From Desulfacinum sp. (lineage in GTDB: Bacteria > Desulfobacterota > Syntrophobacteria > Syntrophobacterales > DSM-9756), in contig JACIYN010000016.1 of assembly GCA_014359885.1 (NCBI GenBank), positions 1-64,000 of the forward strand: a stretch of 64,000 nucleotides of DNA. Reading direction: 5' to 3'. The translations under genes were made by a program, and so were the position numbers. Below, piece by piece: positions 26,270 to 35,297 of the stretch; position 1 is the stretch's first letter; each line of letters begins with the position of its first letter. Under the pieces are notes generated by a model that was not told the origin of the DNA, did no database searches, and was given only the letters and a program-made list of their open reading frames with translations.

Positions 26270-27418
26270 ATGGAGCTCAAGGATCCCATCTACCTGGACT
26301 ACAACGCCACCACCCCCATCGATCCTCGGGTGGCGGAAGCCATGAGGCCGTGTCTGGATGAGATCTTCGGCAATCCGTCCAGCTCCCATGCCTACGGGCG
26401 GAGGGCCAGGCAAGCGGTGGAGAAGGCCCGGGAGCAGGTGGCGGCCCTGCTGGACTGCGATCCCGGCGAGGTCGTTTTCACGAGCGGCGGGACGGAATCC
26501 AACAACATGGCCCTGCTGGGCGTGGCGCGGGCGCTGGCATCCAAGGGACGTCACATCGTCACGAGCCGCATCGAACATCCCGCCGTCCTGGAGCCCTGCC
26601 TGGCGCTGCTGGAAGAGGGATTCGATGTGACGTTCGTCCCCGTGGACAGGCATGGACAGGTGGATCCCGATGACATCCTGCGCGCCCTTCGCCCGGATAC
26701 GATCCTCGTGAGCCTCATGCACTCCAACAACGAGGTGGGAACTCTCCAGCCCATAGGCCAGCTGGCCGGGACTTTGCGTTCCCGCGGGGTCATCTTCCAC
26801 ACGGATGCGGCGCAGAGTGTGGGAAAGGTCCCCACGCGGGTTTCCGAGCTGGGGGTGGATCTGCTCACCGTGGCGGGTCACAAGCTCTATGCCCCCAAGG
26901 GGATAGGGGCGCTCTACGTGCGGACCGGAACGCCCCTGGACCGGGTGCTCTACGGCGCGGGCCAGGAAGGAGGCCGGCGGCCGGGAACGGAGAATGTTCT
27001 GGAGATCGTGGGGCTGGGCGCCGCCGCCCGGTGCGCATCGGACGATCTTCCCCGGGAGATGGAGCGCGTCCGGTCGCTTCGGGATCGACTGGAACGCCGC
27101 TTGTTGGAAGCCGTGCCTGAAGCGCGGGTGAACGGGCATCCCCGGGAACGCCTTCCCAACACGCTCAGCATCTCCTTTCCCGGACTGGCTTCGGATGCGC
27201 TTCTCGCCGCTCTCCCCCAGGTGGCGGCCTCGGCCGGGGCCGCGTGCCACTCCGATACCGTCAAGATCTCCCACGTGTTGGAGGCCATGGGCTTGGATCC
27301 GGAGGCGGCCAAGGGGACCCTGCGCCTCAGCTTGGGGCGCTTTACCGACCAGGACGATGTGGACCGGGCGGCGGAAGAGATCGCCCGTGCCGTCAGAACT
27401 CTCAGGAAGCAGACATGA
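26270..27418 (+). CDS. Cysteine desulfurase, NifS/IscS type
   Basis: 382 residues, complete and apparently active. It moves sulfur from cysteine to carrier proteins for iron-sulfur clusters, thiouridine or selenium metabolism. All key sites are present: PLP-stacking His in RIEHPAVLE, DAAQSVGKVP, the PLP lysine in VAGHKLYAPKG, and the persulfide cysteine in ASAGAACHSD. The short active loop resembles group II NifS-like enzymes with a specialised role. It overlaps pyrE by four bases (ATGA). Compare the second desulfurase at 62883, which lacks the PLP lysine. Confidence 0.93.
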   Translation: MELKDPIYLDYNATTPIDPRVAEAMRPCLDEIFGNPSSSHAYGRRARQAVEKAREQVAALLDCDPGEVVFTSGGTESNNMALLGVARALASKGRHIVTSRIEHPAVLEPCLALLEEGFDVTFVPVDRHGQVDPDDILRALRPDTILVSLMHSNNEVGTLQPIGQLAGTLRSRGVIFHTDAAQSVGKVPTRVSELGVDLLTVAGHKLYAPKGIGALYVRTGTPLDRVLYGAGQEGGRRPGTENVLEIVGLGAAARCASDDLPREMERVRSLRDRLERRLLEAVPEARVNGHPRERLPNTLSISFPGLASDALLAALPQVAASAGAACHSDTVKISHVLEAMGLDPEAAKGTLRLSLGRFTDQDDVDRAAEEIARAVRTLRKQT

Positions 27419-28008
27419 GGAAGATCGAGCCCATGAACACCGAGGCCATGCTCCAAAGGCTCAAGGAGAAGATCCATCATCAGGCCTTCCAGTATTCCGA
27501 AACCCCTTCTTTCCGGTTGGCGTCGGGCGCGTTGAGCCACTTCTACTTCAACTGCAAGCGGGTGACCTTGGATCCCGAAGGCCAGGTCCTCATCGGAAAC
27601 CTCATCTTCGAGCGCATCCGGGACTTGGACGTGCAGGGCATCGGGGGGCTCACGCTGGGGGCGGATCCCATCGCCAACGCCGTGGCCTACACTTCGTGGC
27701 TCCAGGGGCGTCCCATCCAGGCCTTTGTGGTGCGCAAGGCGCAGAAAGACCACGGGATCGCGGCCCGCGTGGAAGGAAACCTCCGGCCGGGGGATCGGGT
27801 GGTGGTGGTGGACGACGTGATCACCACCGGCGGATCCACCCTGCAGGCCATTGCGGCATGCAGGGAAGCGGGCCTCAAGGTGGTGCGGGTGGTGGTCCTG
27901 GTGGACCGGCAGGAAATGAACGGGCGCGAGAACATCCTTCGGGAAGTGGACGCCGTGGATGCCTTGATTCTGCGCGACGACGTGATGGCCCTGCACGCTC
28001 GAAAGTGA
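27415..28008 (+). CDS. pyrE: Orotate phosphoribosyltransferase
   Basis: 197 residues. It converts orotate and PRPP to orotidine monophosphate in pyrimidine synthesis. The PRPP-binding loop VVVVDDVITTGGSTLQAI is exact, and FVVRKAQKDHG is the OPRT catalytic loop. The ATG overlaps the preceding stop (ATGA); an internal ATG at 27433 would shorten it by six residues. Confidence 0.93.
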   Translation: MRKIEPMNTEAMLQRLKEKIHHQAFQYSETPSFRLASGALSHFYFNCKRVTLDPEGQVLIGNLIFERIRDLDVQGIGGLTLGADPIANAVAYTSWLQGRPIQAFVVRKAQKDHGIAARVEGNLRPGDRVVVVDDVITTGGSTLQAIAACREAGLKVVRVVVLVDRQEMNGRENILREVDAVDALILRDDVMALHARK

Positions 28009-28036
28009 TCGTCGGACCCGGGAAGGGGGCGGACCC

Positions 28037-28993
28037 ATGAACGTGCTCGTCACCGGCGGCGCCGGCTACATCGGTTCCCACACGGCCAAGTTGATCAAGG
28101 GTCGGGGGCACACCCCGGTGGTCTTCGACAACTTGAGCAACGGTTGGGCGGAATGGGCCCGGTTCGGGCCTTTCGTCTTCGGAGACATCCGGGACGAGCA
28201 GGCCCTTTTTCGCACCTTGCAGGCCTTTCGGATCGACGCGGTGATCCATTTTGCGGCCCTGGCCAGCGTGGAAGAGTCCACCCGGCGTCCCGGGCTCTAC
28301 TTCGACAACAACGTGGGGGGGACCATCGCTTTGGTGCAGGCCATGGCCCGGGCGGGAGTGCGCCGGCTCGTCTTTTCCAGTTCGGCGGCCGTCTACGGAA
28401 AGGCCAGGACCCGCCCCATCCGGGAAGATCATCCCAAGGAGCCCACCAACCCCTACGGTCTTTCCAAGTGGCAGTGCGAGCAGGTGGTGGAAGCCGTGGC
28501 GGCCGCCGAGGGGATCCATTTCGCCGCGCTGCGCTATTTCAACGTGGTGGGTAACGACCCCGACGGGGAACTCTACGAACGACACGAGCCGGAAACCCAC
28601 GTCCTGCCCAACCTCTTGCGGGCCGCCCGGTCGGGAGAGCCTTTCTTCCTGTTCGGAACGGATCACGACACGCCGGACGGAACGGCCGTGCGCGACTACG
28701 TCTACGTGATGGATCTGGCGGAAGCCCACCTGGAAGCCCTGGATGTGATCCGGAATCAGCCCCGGCTCGTTTCCAACGTGGGGCGCGGCCGGGGCGTGTC
28801 CGTGCGGGAGATGGTTCGTGCCGTGGAGGAGGTCTTGAACGTTCGGGTGAACGTGCAGGAAAGACCCATTCGGGCCGGGGATCCGCCCCAATTGGTGGCG
28901 GACAATACCTTTCTGAGGACCTGGTTTCCCAGGAAATTCAAGGAACTGCCGGACGTGATCCGGGAGATGGCGGGGCGGCCTCCCTACGCATGA
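28037..28993 (+). CDS. galE: UDP-glucose 4-epimerase
   Basis: 318 residues, an extended short-chain dehydrogenase. NAD-binding VTGGAGYIGSHTAKL is at the N-terminus, the FSSSAAVYG serine motif near residue 118, and the catalytic YGLSK Tyr-Lys pair near 144. GalE-type RDYVYVMDLAEAHLEAL and YFNVVGND follow. It interconverts UDP-glucose and UDP-galactose for surface polysaccharide precursors. It is 28 bases after pyrE in the same direction. Epimerases acting on UDP-GlcNAc are an alternative. Confidence 0.92.
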   Translation: MNVLVTGGAGYIGSHTAKLIKGRGHTPVVFDNLSNGWAEWARFGPFVFGDIRDEQALFRTLQAFRIDAVIHFAALASVEESTRRPGLYFDNNVGGTIALVQAMARAGVRRLVFSSSAAVYGKARTRPIREDHPKEPTNPYGLSKWQCEQVVEAVAAAEGIHFAALRYFNVVGNDPDGELYERHEPETHVLPNLLRAARSGEPFFLFGTDHDTPDGTAVRDYVYVMDLAEAHLEALDVIRNQPRLVSNVGRGRGVSVREMVRAVEEVLNVRVNVQERPIRAGDPPQLVADNTFLRTWFPRKFKELPDVIREMAGRPPYA

Positions 28994-29063
28994 GACCTTC
29001 CTGCCAAGGGGAACATCCCCTGGATCCACCGGGGTTTTGTGGCAAAAGAACCGCCCTTGAAGG

Positions 29064-30140
29064 TCAAGGATCGGCTTTCAAGAAATCCAGATGATCCAGG
29101 GAACCCACCTCCTCCAGGGTGGGGGGCTGCCACCGGGGGTTGTCGTCCTTGTCCAGAAGGCGGGCCCGGACGCCTTCCAGGTAGTCCGGATGCCGGATGA
29201 TCCAAGCGGCCGCCCGTTCCTCGGTGGCGAAGACCTGCTCCAGGGGCCGCCCCTCATGGCGGCGGAGGAGGCGCAGGGTGAGGACCACGGCGGTGGGGGA
29301 TCTCTCCGAGAGCCTCTGGAAGACGCCTTGGCACAGCTCGCTGTGGAGGGAGCAGGCGGAGAGCTCCCCCATGATCTCCAGGATGTCCGATTTTCCGCAA
29401 AAGTAGGTGCGCACCCAGGCGTCCACAGCGGGATCCCTTTCGCCCACCGGTTCGGACAGCTCCTCCAGAACCCTGCGCCAGGATTCGCCTTGGGGGTCTG
29501 CGGCAGCCTGGAGGGCGGCCCTCCGCAGGGCGTCCCGGAGGGGCTCCAGGCGGCGGCCGGGAACATAGTGGGTGGCCAGGCCCACGCGGACACAATCCCC
29601 GCCCACCAGGTCGTAGCCGGTAAGGGCGAGATATTCCGGATAGCCGGGCGGGCACTTTTGGAAAAGCCAGCCGGTGGCTCCCACATCCGGGAAGAAACCG
29701 ATGCGTGTTTCCGGCATGGCCATGTGGGTGGTTTCGGTGGCGATCACGGCATCGGCTCCGGCAGCCAGACCCAGCCCGCCTCCCATGGTCACCCCGTGGG
29801 CAAGGACCACAACGGGTTTCGGGAACCGGTGGATGGCAAGGTCCAGCGCATATTCTTCCCGAAAGAAGGCTTCCGCCTTCTCCGCAGCTCCTTCTCGTAC
29901 GGCTTGCGCAAGCTCCTTGATGTCGCCTCCCGCGCAGAATCCCCTGGGGCCCGAACCGGTCAGAAGCACCATGGAGATGCCGTCGTCTTCCCTTGCCCGT
30001 CGGAAGGCGTCCGCCAGTCGGCGGACCATGGGGAGCGTGAGGCTGTTGATGGCTCGAGGTCGGTTCAGCGTTATTTCCATCAAGGGACCGTCACTCTTGA
30101 TTCGCACATGCTCTTCATGTTCTTCCTGAACGAAGCCCAT
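29064..30140 (-). CDS. Enoyl-CoA hydratase family, 3-hydroxyisobutyryl-CoA hydrolase-like
   Basis: 358 residues. The crotonase core shows the oxyanion-hole segments GFCAGGDIKELA and HGVTMGGGLGLAAGADAVIA. The segment MPETRIGFFPDVGATGWL and the long C-terminal extension are typical of the hydrolase (ECH_2/HIBCH) branch rather than plain hydratases. Valine breakdown or another acyl-CoA hydrolysis step is likely. It is divergent from the KaiC/HTH/cupin regulator gene with only 95 bases between the starts, so that regulator may control it. Confidence 0.85.
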   Translation of the reverse strand: MGFVQEEHEEHVRIKSDGPLMEITLNRPRAINSLTLPMVRRLADAFRRAREDDGISMVLLTGSGPRGFCAGGDIKELAQAVREGAAEKAEAFFREEYALDLAIHRFPKPVVVLAHGVTMGGGLGLAAGADAVIATETTHMAMPETRIGFFPDVGATGWLFQKCPPGYPEYLALTGYDLVGGDCVRVGLATHYVPGRRLEPLRDALRRAALQAAADPQGESWRRVLEELSEPVGERDPAVDAWVRTYFCGKSDILEIMGELSACSLHSELCQGVFQRLSERSPTAVVLTLRLLRRHEGRPLEQVFATEERAAAWIIRHPDYLEGVRARLLDKDDNPRWQPPTLEEVGSLDHLDFLKADP

Positions 30141-30235
30141 GTCGTCATCTCCTGAGGTTGTGGCGAATGGTGCCGTCCTGCTTGAGAAATCTTCCACGTC
30201 TAGCTTAAGATCATGGCCCGGGAAAGGAAACCCTC

Positions 30236-31531
30236 ATGGGGCGAAAGGCTGTCTTAACTACAGGCATCGAGGATCTGGACCGTGTGATGGGTGGCATCCG
30301 CCCGCCGGAGACCGTTCTCTGGGTGGATGAGGCCGGAGATCGCTTTCCGCTCTTCGGCACCGCCTTCGTGCGTCAACAGATTCTGACGAAGAAGCCCCTG
30401 ATCTACGTGGTCTTCGACCGGTCTCCCCGGGACGTGTTGGCGGGATTCGGCCAGGGCGCCGATACCTCCAGCCTGAGCCTGTTGGACTGTTTCTCCCACG
30501 GCAGGTCTTCGATCGGTGGCGAGCCGCACCTGCAGGACCGAAACGGCGGCCCGCGTCATGCCCGCCTGCATACGGCCTCGGATTTTTCCACTCCCGAGAC
30601 CCTGGTGGAGCTTCTTCTTTCCATCCTTCCCCCACGCAGGAAAACCCTGGGGTTGGTATTCGAGAGTTTGACGGGGATGGTGGGTTTGTGGAAGGAATCC
30701 GGAGCCCTTGAATTCATGGATCGGGTCCAGGATGCCTTGGGCGGCCACAACACCCTCAGCTACTGGGTCACCCGAACAAAAGTCCATTCCCGGGGTTTTC
30801 TGGAGGAAGCGGAGGCCAGGGCCAGCGTGGTGGTGGAACTGGGCTCGAAGCGGAACCGGCCGTACCTGACGCTCCTGAAGGCCGCGGGGCGGGAGGATCT
30901 GGCCGAGCTGGGCAACCCGATCCGTTATTGGCAGGTGGAGGGGCGGGTGTCCTTGGAAACGCAGAAACGATCGCCCTTGAAAAGCGAGCTGGGCCCGCGG
31001 CTGCGCAAATTCCGCATGCGCCGGGGCATTTCCCAGACCGAACTGGCACAGATGATCGGTGTGACGCCCAGCAGCATCTCCCAGATCGAAGGCAACCTGA
31101 TCTACCCTTCCATACCGGCCTTGGTGCGCATGGCGGAGGTTCTCGACGTGGAGGTGAGCGCCTTTTTCACCGAGCCGCCCGCCCGCTATCGAAAGCCCGT
31201 TTTGCCCCGAAGCGACGCCAGGAAGCTGGACCTCCCGGAGGACTATCGGGAGAGGCTCACCATCTGGGCCTTGGCTCCGGAAGACATGGCGGGCAAGGGC
31301 GAGCCCTACCTGATCGAAATCCCGCCGGGATCCGTTGTGCCGTCCCATTTCTTTTCCAGAAAAACCGACCAGATGGGCTATGTCCTCCAGGGGCGCCTGA
31401 TCTTTCAGACGGAAACGGGCACCAAAGAGGCCGGTCCCGGGGATGCCATCTATCTGGGCGGCGCCACGGCCACGGAGTGGAGGAACCTGGGCGACGAGCC
31501 GGCGCGGCTTTTCTGGGTTCTCTTTCGGTGA
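30236..31531 (+). CDS. Regulator: degenerate KaiC-like domain + XRE helix-turn-helix + cupin
   Basis: 431 residues in three parts. Residues about 1-235 have the RecA/KaiC (RAD55-like) outline starting TTGIEDLDRVMGGIRPPETV, but the P-loop GxxxxGK[ST] is replaced by DEAGDRFPLFG, so ATP binding is doubtful. Residues about 245-300 are a clear XRE helix-turn-helix (KFRMRRGISQTELAQMIGVT, then PSSISQIEGNLIYPSIPAL). Residues about 350-431 are a cupin (GSVVPSHFFSRKTDQMGYVL, then GPGDAIYLGG). XRE-cupin regulators sense small ligands; adding a KaiC-like front is unusual. It lies between, and is probably linked to, the acyl-CoA hydrolase and thioesterase genes. Confidence 0.85.
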   Translation: MGRKAVLTTGIEDLDRVMGGIRPPETVLWVDEAGDRFPLFGTAFVRQQILTKKPLIYVVFDRSPRDVLAGFGQGADTSSLSLLDCFSHGRSSIGGEPHLQDRNGGPRHARLHTASDFSTPETLVELLLSILPPRRKTLGLVFESLTGMVGLWKESGALEFMDRVQDALGGHNTLSYWVTRTKVHSRGFLEEAEARASVVVELGSKRNRPYLTLLKAAGREDLAELGNPIRYWQVEGRVSLETQKRSPLKSELGPRLRKFRMRRGISQTELAQMIGVTPSSISQIEGNLIYPSIPALVRMAEVLDVEVSAFFTEPPARYRKPVLPRSDARKLDLPEDYRERLTIWALAPEDMAGKGEPYLIEIPPGSVVPSHFFSRKTDQMGYVLQGRLIFQTETGTKEAGPGDAIYLGGATATEWRNLGDEPARLFWVLFR

Positions 31532-31579
31532 GGCGGCATGGGCGGGAGGAATTGGCCATCTTGAGAGGGAGGTAAGAAG

Positions 31580-31972
31580 ATGGGGGAACTGAGGCCCGGT
31601 ATGACGGGGAAAGCGGAAACGATGGTGACGGAAACCAACGTGGCCCGCGCCATGGGGAGCGGGGATGTGGATGTGTTCGCCACTCCGGCCATGGTGGCTC
31701 TCATGGAGGCAGCGGCGGTGGCCTGCGTGCGGGACTCTCTGGGGGATGAGAACACTTCCGTGGGCACCTCCATTCACACCTCCCACATAGCGGCCACGCC
31801 GGTGGGGATGAAGGTCCGGGCGGAAGCCGTCCTGGAACAGGTGGACGGTCGCCGGTTGATTTTCAAGGTCACCGCCCACGACGAAAGGGAAAAGATCGGA
31901 GAGGGGGTGCACGAACGGTTCGTGGTGCACCGCGAGAAGTTTGTGAGCCGAGTGCGCAGCAAGGCGGGCTGA
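31580..31972 (+). CDS. Hotdog-fold thioesterase, FlK-like
   Basis: 130 residues, start behind GGGAGG. It matches the fluoroacetyl-CoA thioesterase-like family: TNVARAMGSGDVDVFATPAM, then VALMEAAAVACVRD and VGTSIHTSHIAATPVG. The Thr, Glu and His equivalents of the FlK triad appear in FATPAM, LMEAA and HTSHIA. It hydrolyses a short acyl-CoA in the cytoplasm; the substrate is unknown. It is 48 bases after the KaiC/HTH/cupin gene in the same direction. Together with the HIBCH-like gene it suggests a small acyl-CoA module. Confidence 0.88.
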   Translation: MGELRPGMTGKAETMVTETNVARAMGSGDVDVFATPAMVALMEAAAVACVRDSLGDENTSVGTSIHTSHIAATPVGMKVRAEAVLEQVDGRRLIFKVTAHDEREKIGEGVHERFVVHREKFVSRVRSKAG

Positions 31973-32024
31973 AGTCCTTCCCGTAGTTCCCAGCAAGACA
32001 TTTAATTTTCCGTACCTGCGGGCT

Positions 32025-32052
32025 GTAGGGGCGAATGATCATTCGCCCCTAC
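32025..32052 (+). repeat. GTAG hairpin, type D (perfect palindrome)
   Basis: GTAGGGGCGAATGATC plus ATTCGCCCCTAC is a perfect 28-base palindrome, the cleanest copy of this unit in the window. Confidence 0.75.
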
Positions 32053-32117
32053 AGTTCAAAAATCCATCTGTCCGCCCTGCAACCTGTTCGCCCGGGATTT
32101 CGCCCCCTCAAGCCCCC

Positions 32118-32339
32118 AGGAGCTTGTCCGACAATGGTTCTCCGGCTCAAGAGGCCGGCGAATTTTCTTTCTCTTCGTAGCCGCGGGTCTTCAGCCCCGC
32201 GGAAAGGCTCATCGCAACCCCATGAAGTGACGGGAAATACGCGATGGCCTATCCAACGTCCGGAAGTGCTTCCGCAGCCCTAAAGGGCTGCGCTACGAGC
32301 AAAGAGGTCGTCCGCGGCGTTCTCGGATAGGCCCCCAGG
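32118..32339 (+). repeat. Composite GTAG-hairpin element, copy 6
   Basis: Left terminal repeat AGGAGCTTGTCCGACAA (32118-32134), hairpin A 32177-32202 with one change, inverted hairpin B 32272-32296, and right repeat TTCTCGGATAGGCCCCCAGG (32320-32339). It lies between the convergent thioesterase and bacterioferritin genes. Confidence 0.8.
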
Positions 32340-32363
32340 ATGCATGACTAGGGAACGCGCGGC

Positions 32364-32897
32364 TCACGCCGTTTCGGTGTCCACGGCGAACCCGCGGGGC
32401 GGCAGCCCCGTCTCGGAAGGCGTTCCGGCGATCTTGGCCAGGAAAGTGTCGCCCAGTTTTTCTATGTGGGAATGGATGTTGTCGAAATAGTTGTAGTGGA
32501 TCTGCTCCTCTTCGATGATCTGTTCAAAGAGCTTCATGCTCACCGCGTCGCCGTTTTCCTGGCAGACCAGGCGGAATTGGTTGTACACGTCGATGGTGTC
32601 GTCTTCCAGGTCGGCATCGAAGGGGAAGATCTTCCGCACGTCCTGCCCTTTCTGGACCTGGCCGTCATGGCCCGTGACCGGCTCCCCGCCCAATTCCTTG
32701 ATGCGCTCGGCGAACATCTCCGCATGGCGCATCTCATCGATGGCGATCAGCTTCATCTTGGCGGCCAGTTCCCCATAGTCCATGTCGTCCAGATTGTAGT
32801 GCTGATTCATGTACTGGTGGATGGCAAGAAGCTCCATGGCGCGGGCCTTGTTGAGCACCTCGATCACCTTTTCCCGCCGCTTTTCTTTGCTTTCCAT
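32364..32897 (-). CDS. bfr: Bacterioferritin
   Basis: 177 residues with the four-helix ferritin pattern. Ferroxidase ligands appear in ARAMELLAIHQYMNQH (Glu), AIDEMRHAEMF (Glu, His) and EQIIEEEQIHYNYFDNI (Glu, His). A Met in AAKMKLIAIDEM is placed to bind haem between subunits, as in Desulfovibrio bacterioferritin. It stores iron and detoxifies oxygen or peroxide in the cytoplasm. The start follows a long purine-rich GGAGGAAGG. It is a single gene facing the CDF exporter in the same direction. Confidence 0.94.
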   Translation of the reverse strand: MESKEKRREKVIEVLNKARAMELLAIHQYMNQHYNLDDMDYGELAAKMKLIAIDEMRHAEMFAERIKELGGEPVTGHDGQVQKGQDVRKIFPFDADLEDDTIDVYNQFRLVCQENGDAVSMKLFEQIIEEEQIHYNYFDNIHSHIEKLGDTFLAKIAGTPSETGLPPRGFAVDTETA

Positions 32898-33051
32898 TCC
32901 TTCCTCCTCCGTTGTTCGTAGCGGTCTGTTTTGGAAACTTCTCGGGAATTCACTTCGGTCGTTGAAACCATCTCGGGTTGATTTATAAGGCCGCCGCGCT
33001 CGGCCGGCAACCTGTAAACGGTCCGGCGTCGCGCACCTTCCCGGTGTCCGT

Positions 33052-34053
33052 TTAAGAGCTTTCGCCTTTGCGAAATTCCGTGGTCAGGTGATCCTGATCC
33101 CACAGTTTGAGGGCATGGGTGGGCCTGCTCCTCTGTTTGCACCTTTCCCGGCTGCAGATGGGGCATTGGGGATCCCGGCAGGGATCGATGTGAATGAAGA
33201 CCTCCGCCTGCTCTCCGAACCGGTCCCGAAAGGCCTGCTCCAGCTCCAGCACCTCCCGATGGGCTTCGTAGATGCTCAGATCCCTCGGCAGGATGAGGTG
33301 AAAGTCCACATAGAGGCGCTGCCCGGAACGCCAAGCCCGCAGGCGGTGGATATCGATCCAGTTTTCCTTTCTTCGGGAGGTGAGCAGGCGGCCGATCTCC
33401 TCCAGCAGCGCCGGATCCGAGGCGTCCATGAGGCGCGAGAAGGATTCCTTCAAGAGCCTGCTTCCCGAATAAAGGATATGGGCGCCCACGAGGATCGCCA
33501 CGGCACCGTCCAGCCAGTACCATCCCGTGAACTTTACCAGCACAAGCCCCAGGATGACGCCGGCGGAGGTGGCCACGTCGGTGAGCACGTGCGTGCCGTC
33601 GGCCACCAGGGGAATGGATTGGGTTCGCTTGCCCGTCCGGATGAGAAAGAGACCCAGGCCCAGGTTGATCAGGCCGGCCGCCAGGAGGAGCAGGAGCCCC
33701 TGGTCCAGGTGGGGAAGGGGCCGAGGGGCGCCCAGTTGCTTCCATGCGGAAAGAAAGATGCCCACGGCGGCGATCACGATGAGAGCCCCTTCGAAGCCGG
33801 CGGAAAAGTATTCGATCTTGCCGTGACCGTAGGGATGATCGGCGTCCGGGGGTTTGGCCGAAAGCACGACGCTCCAGAGAGCGAAGCCGCTGGCGATCAC
33901 GTTGATGATGGACTCCAGGGCGTCGGAAAGGACCGCGGTCGATCGGGTCAGCCGGTAGATGTAGAACTTGAAGACCAGGAGGAAGGCCCCCACGGCCACG
34001 GAGAGGGAAACGGCCGTCAGGCGCCGGCGGAAAAGTTTTTGTTCCATGTGCAT
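33052..34053 (-). CDS. Cation diffusion facilitator (zinc/iron exporter)
   Basis: 333 residues. Six membrane helices include the two metal sites: SDALESIINVIASG (Ser/Asp with downstream Asn) in helix 2 and ADGTHVLTDVATSAG in helix 5. DADHPYGHGKIEYFSAGFEG is the family signature loop. The cytoplasmic C-terminal domain (residues about 210-300) contains DFHLILPRDLS and IHIDPC. The end has an unusual four-cysteine tail CRDPQCPICSRERC, a likely extra metal-sensing site. It exports Zn, Fe or Mn by proton exchange. MEQKL at 34047 is an alternative start two codons in. It is divergent from hypA. Confidence 0.9.
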   Translation of the reverse strand: MHMEQKLFRRRLTAVSLSVAVGAFLLVFKFYIYRLTRSTAVLSDALESIINVIASGFALWSVVLSAKPPDADHPYGHGKIEYFSAGFEGALIVIAAVGIFLSAWKQLGAPRPLPHLDQGLLLLLAAGLINLGLGLFLIRTGKRTQSIPLVADGTHVLTDVATSAGVILGLVLVKFTGWYWLDGAVAILVGAHILYSGSRLLKESFSRLMDASDPALLEEIGRLLTSRRKENWIDIHRLRAWRSGQRLYVDFHLILPRDLSIYEAHREVLELEQAFRDRFGEQAEVFIHIDPCRDPQCPICSRERCKQRSRPTHALKLWDQDHLTTEFRKGESS

Positions 34054-34258
34054 GGGTCCCGCCAGGGTTCGATCAAACGTGACATGAGGATCCAAACCAA
34101 AACACTCTACCAGCGTATCCCGCCGATTGTAAAATGGGGAGAAGGCGGCGGGGCGGGAGTCAACTTGACCGGCATGGGAAGCCGTGTGTAAAGTGCCTCT
34201 TGTTTTTGGAGAGGAAACAACGGGTCTCGAATCCAGGGCCGCACGGGGGGAAAACGGC

Positions 34259-34642
34259 GTGCACGAGATGGCCATTGCCCAGAATCTGTTGGAAATCGTA
34301 CTGGACGAAAGCGCCCGGCACGGCATTCGCCGGGTGGGCCGCATCGTGGTGCAGGTGGGAGCCTTGGCGGCGGTGGTGCCGGAGGCGTTGACCTTCTGTT
34401 TCCAGGCGGTGTCTCAGGACACCCTTGCGGCGGGCGCCCGCCTGGACATCGAGACCGTTCCGGTGGTGGTCCGGTGCCCTCTGTGCGGGGAGCTCTTCGA
34501 GGTGGAAGATCGGTTCGACGCCTGCCCGGACTGCGGGCCCGTGGTGTCGGGAATGCACATGGTGAGCGGACGGGAGATGACGGTTCTGTCCATCGAAGGA
34601 CAGGGAGACGAAGAGGGGGCGCACGGTCATGACGGAGATTAA
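34259..34642 (+). CDS. hypA: Hydrogenase nickel chaperone HypA
   Basis: 127 residues, GTG start behind GGGGGG, which makes the protein begin MHEMAIAQNLLEIV with the nickel-binding His2. The zinc site is CPLC and CPDC near residues 78 and 95. It delivers nickel, with HypB, to NiFe-hydrogenase precursors. It overlaps hypB by 14 bases. First gene of hypABFD-x-x-E. Confidence 0.95.
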   Translation: MHEMAIAQNLLEIVLDESARHGIRRVGRIVVQVGALAAVVPEALTFCFQAVSQDTLAAGARLDIETVPVVVRCPLCGELFEVEDRFDACPDCGPVVSGMHMVSGREMTVLSIEGQGDEEGAHGHDGD

Positions 34643-35297
34643 GGTTCCCGTGGTTCGAAACATCCTGGAGATCAACGAACGCCTGGCGGCGGAAAATCGC
34701 AGGCTCTTCGACGAAAAAAAGATTCTCGCCATCAACCTGATGAGCTCTCCCGGGGCGGGAAAGACATCCTTGCTGGAACGCACGGTGGAGGGCTTGGGGG
34801 GACGCTTCGGTATCGCGGTCATCGAAGGGGACATCCAGTCTTCCTACGATGCCGAGAGGATCCAGAAAAAGGGGGTCCAGGCCGTGCAGATCAACACGGA
34901 CGGGGCCTGTCACCTGGACGGCAACATGATTCAATCGGCCCTGAACGCTCTGGATCTGGATTCGGTGGATCTATTGGTCATCGAAAACGTGGGGAACCTG
35001 GTCTGCCCCGCCGAGTTCAACCTGGGAGAACACCAGAAGGCGATGATCCTCAGCGTGGCCGAGGGCGACGACAAGCCGCTCAAGTATCCCCTCATGTTCC
35101 AGCAATCCTCGGTTCTTCTGGTGAACAAGATCGACCTGCTGCCCTATGTGGACTGTGATGTCGCCGTCATCCGGCAGCGCGCTTCCCAACTCAATCCCAA
35201 CCAGGCCGTCTTCGAAGTTTCGTGTCGAACGGGAGAGGGCCTGGACGCCTGGTACGCATGGCTGGAAGCTCGAATCCGGGAAGTGAAGAACGCGTGA
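34629..35297 (+). CDS. hypB: Hydrogenase maturation GTPase HypB
   Basis: 222 residues. P-loop MSSPGAGKTSLLERT near residue 38, switch region EGDIQSSYDAERI, INTDGACHLDG, and the guanine specificity motif LLVNKIDLLPY. The usual metal cysteine-histidine pair is partly represented by NTDGACHLD. No histidine-rich N-terminal nickel store is present. It powers nickel insertion with HypA. It ends in a four-base GTGA overlap with hypF. Confidence 0.96.
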   Translation: MTEIKVPVVRNILEINERLAAENRRLFDEKKILAINLMSSPGAGKTSLLERTVEGLGGRFGIAVIEGDIQSSYDAERIQKKGVQAVQINTDGACHLDGNMIQSALNALDLDSVDLLVIENVGNLVCPAEFNLGEHQKAMILSVAEGDDKPLKYPLMFQQSSVLLVNKIDLLPYVDCDVAVIRQRASQLNPNQAVFEVSCRTGEGLDAWYAWLEARIREVKNA

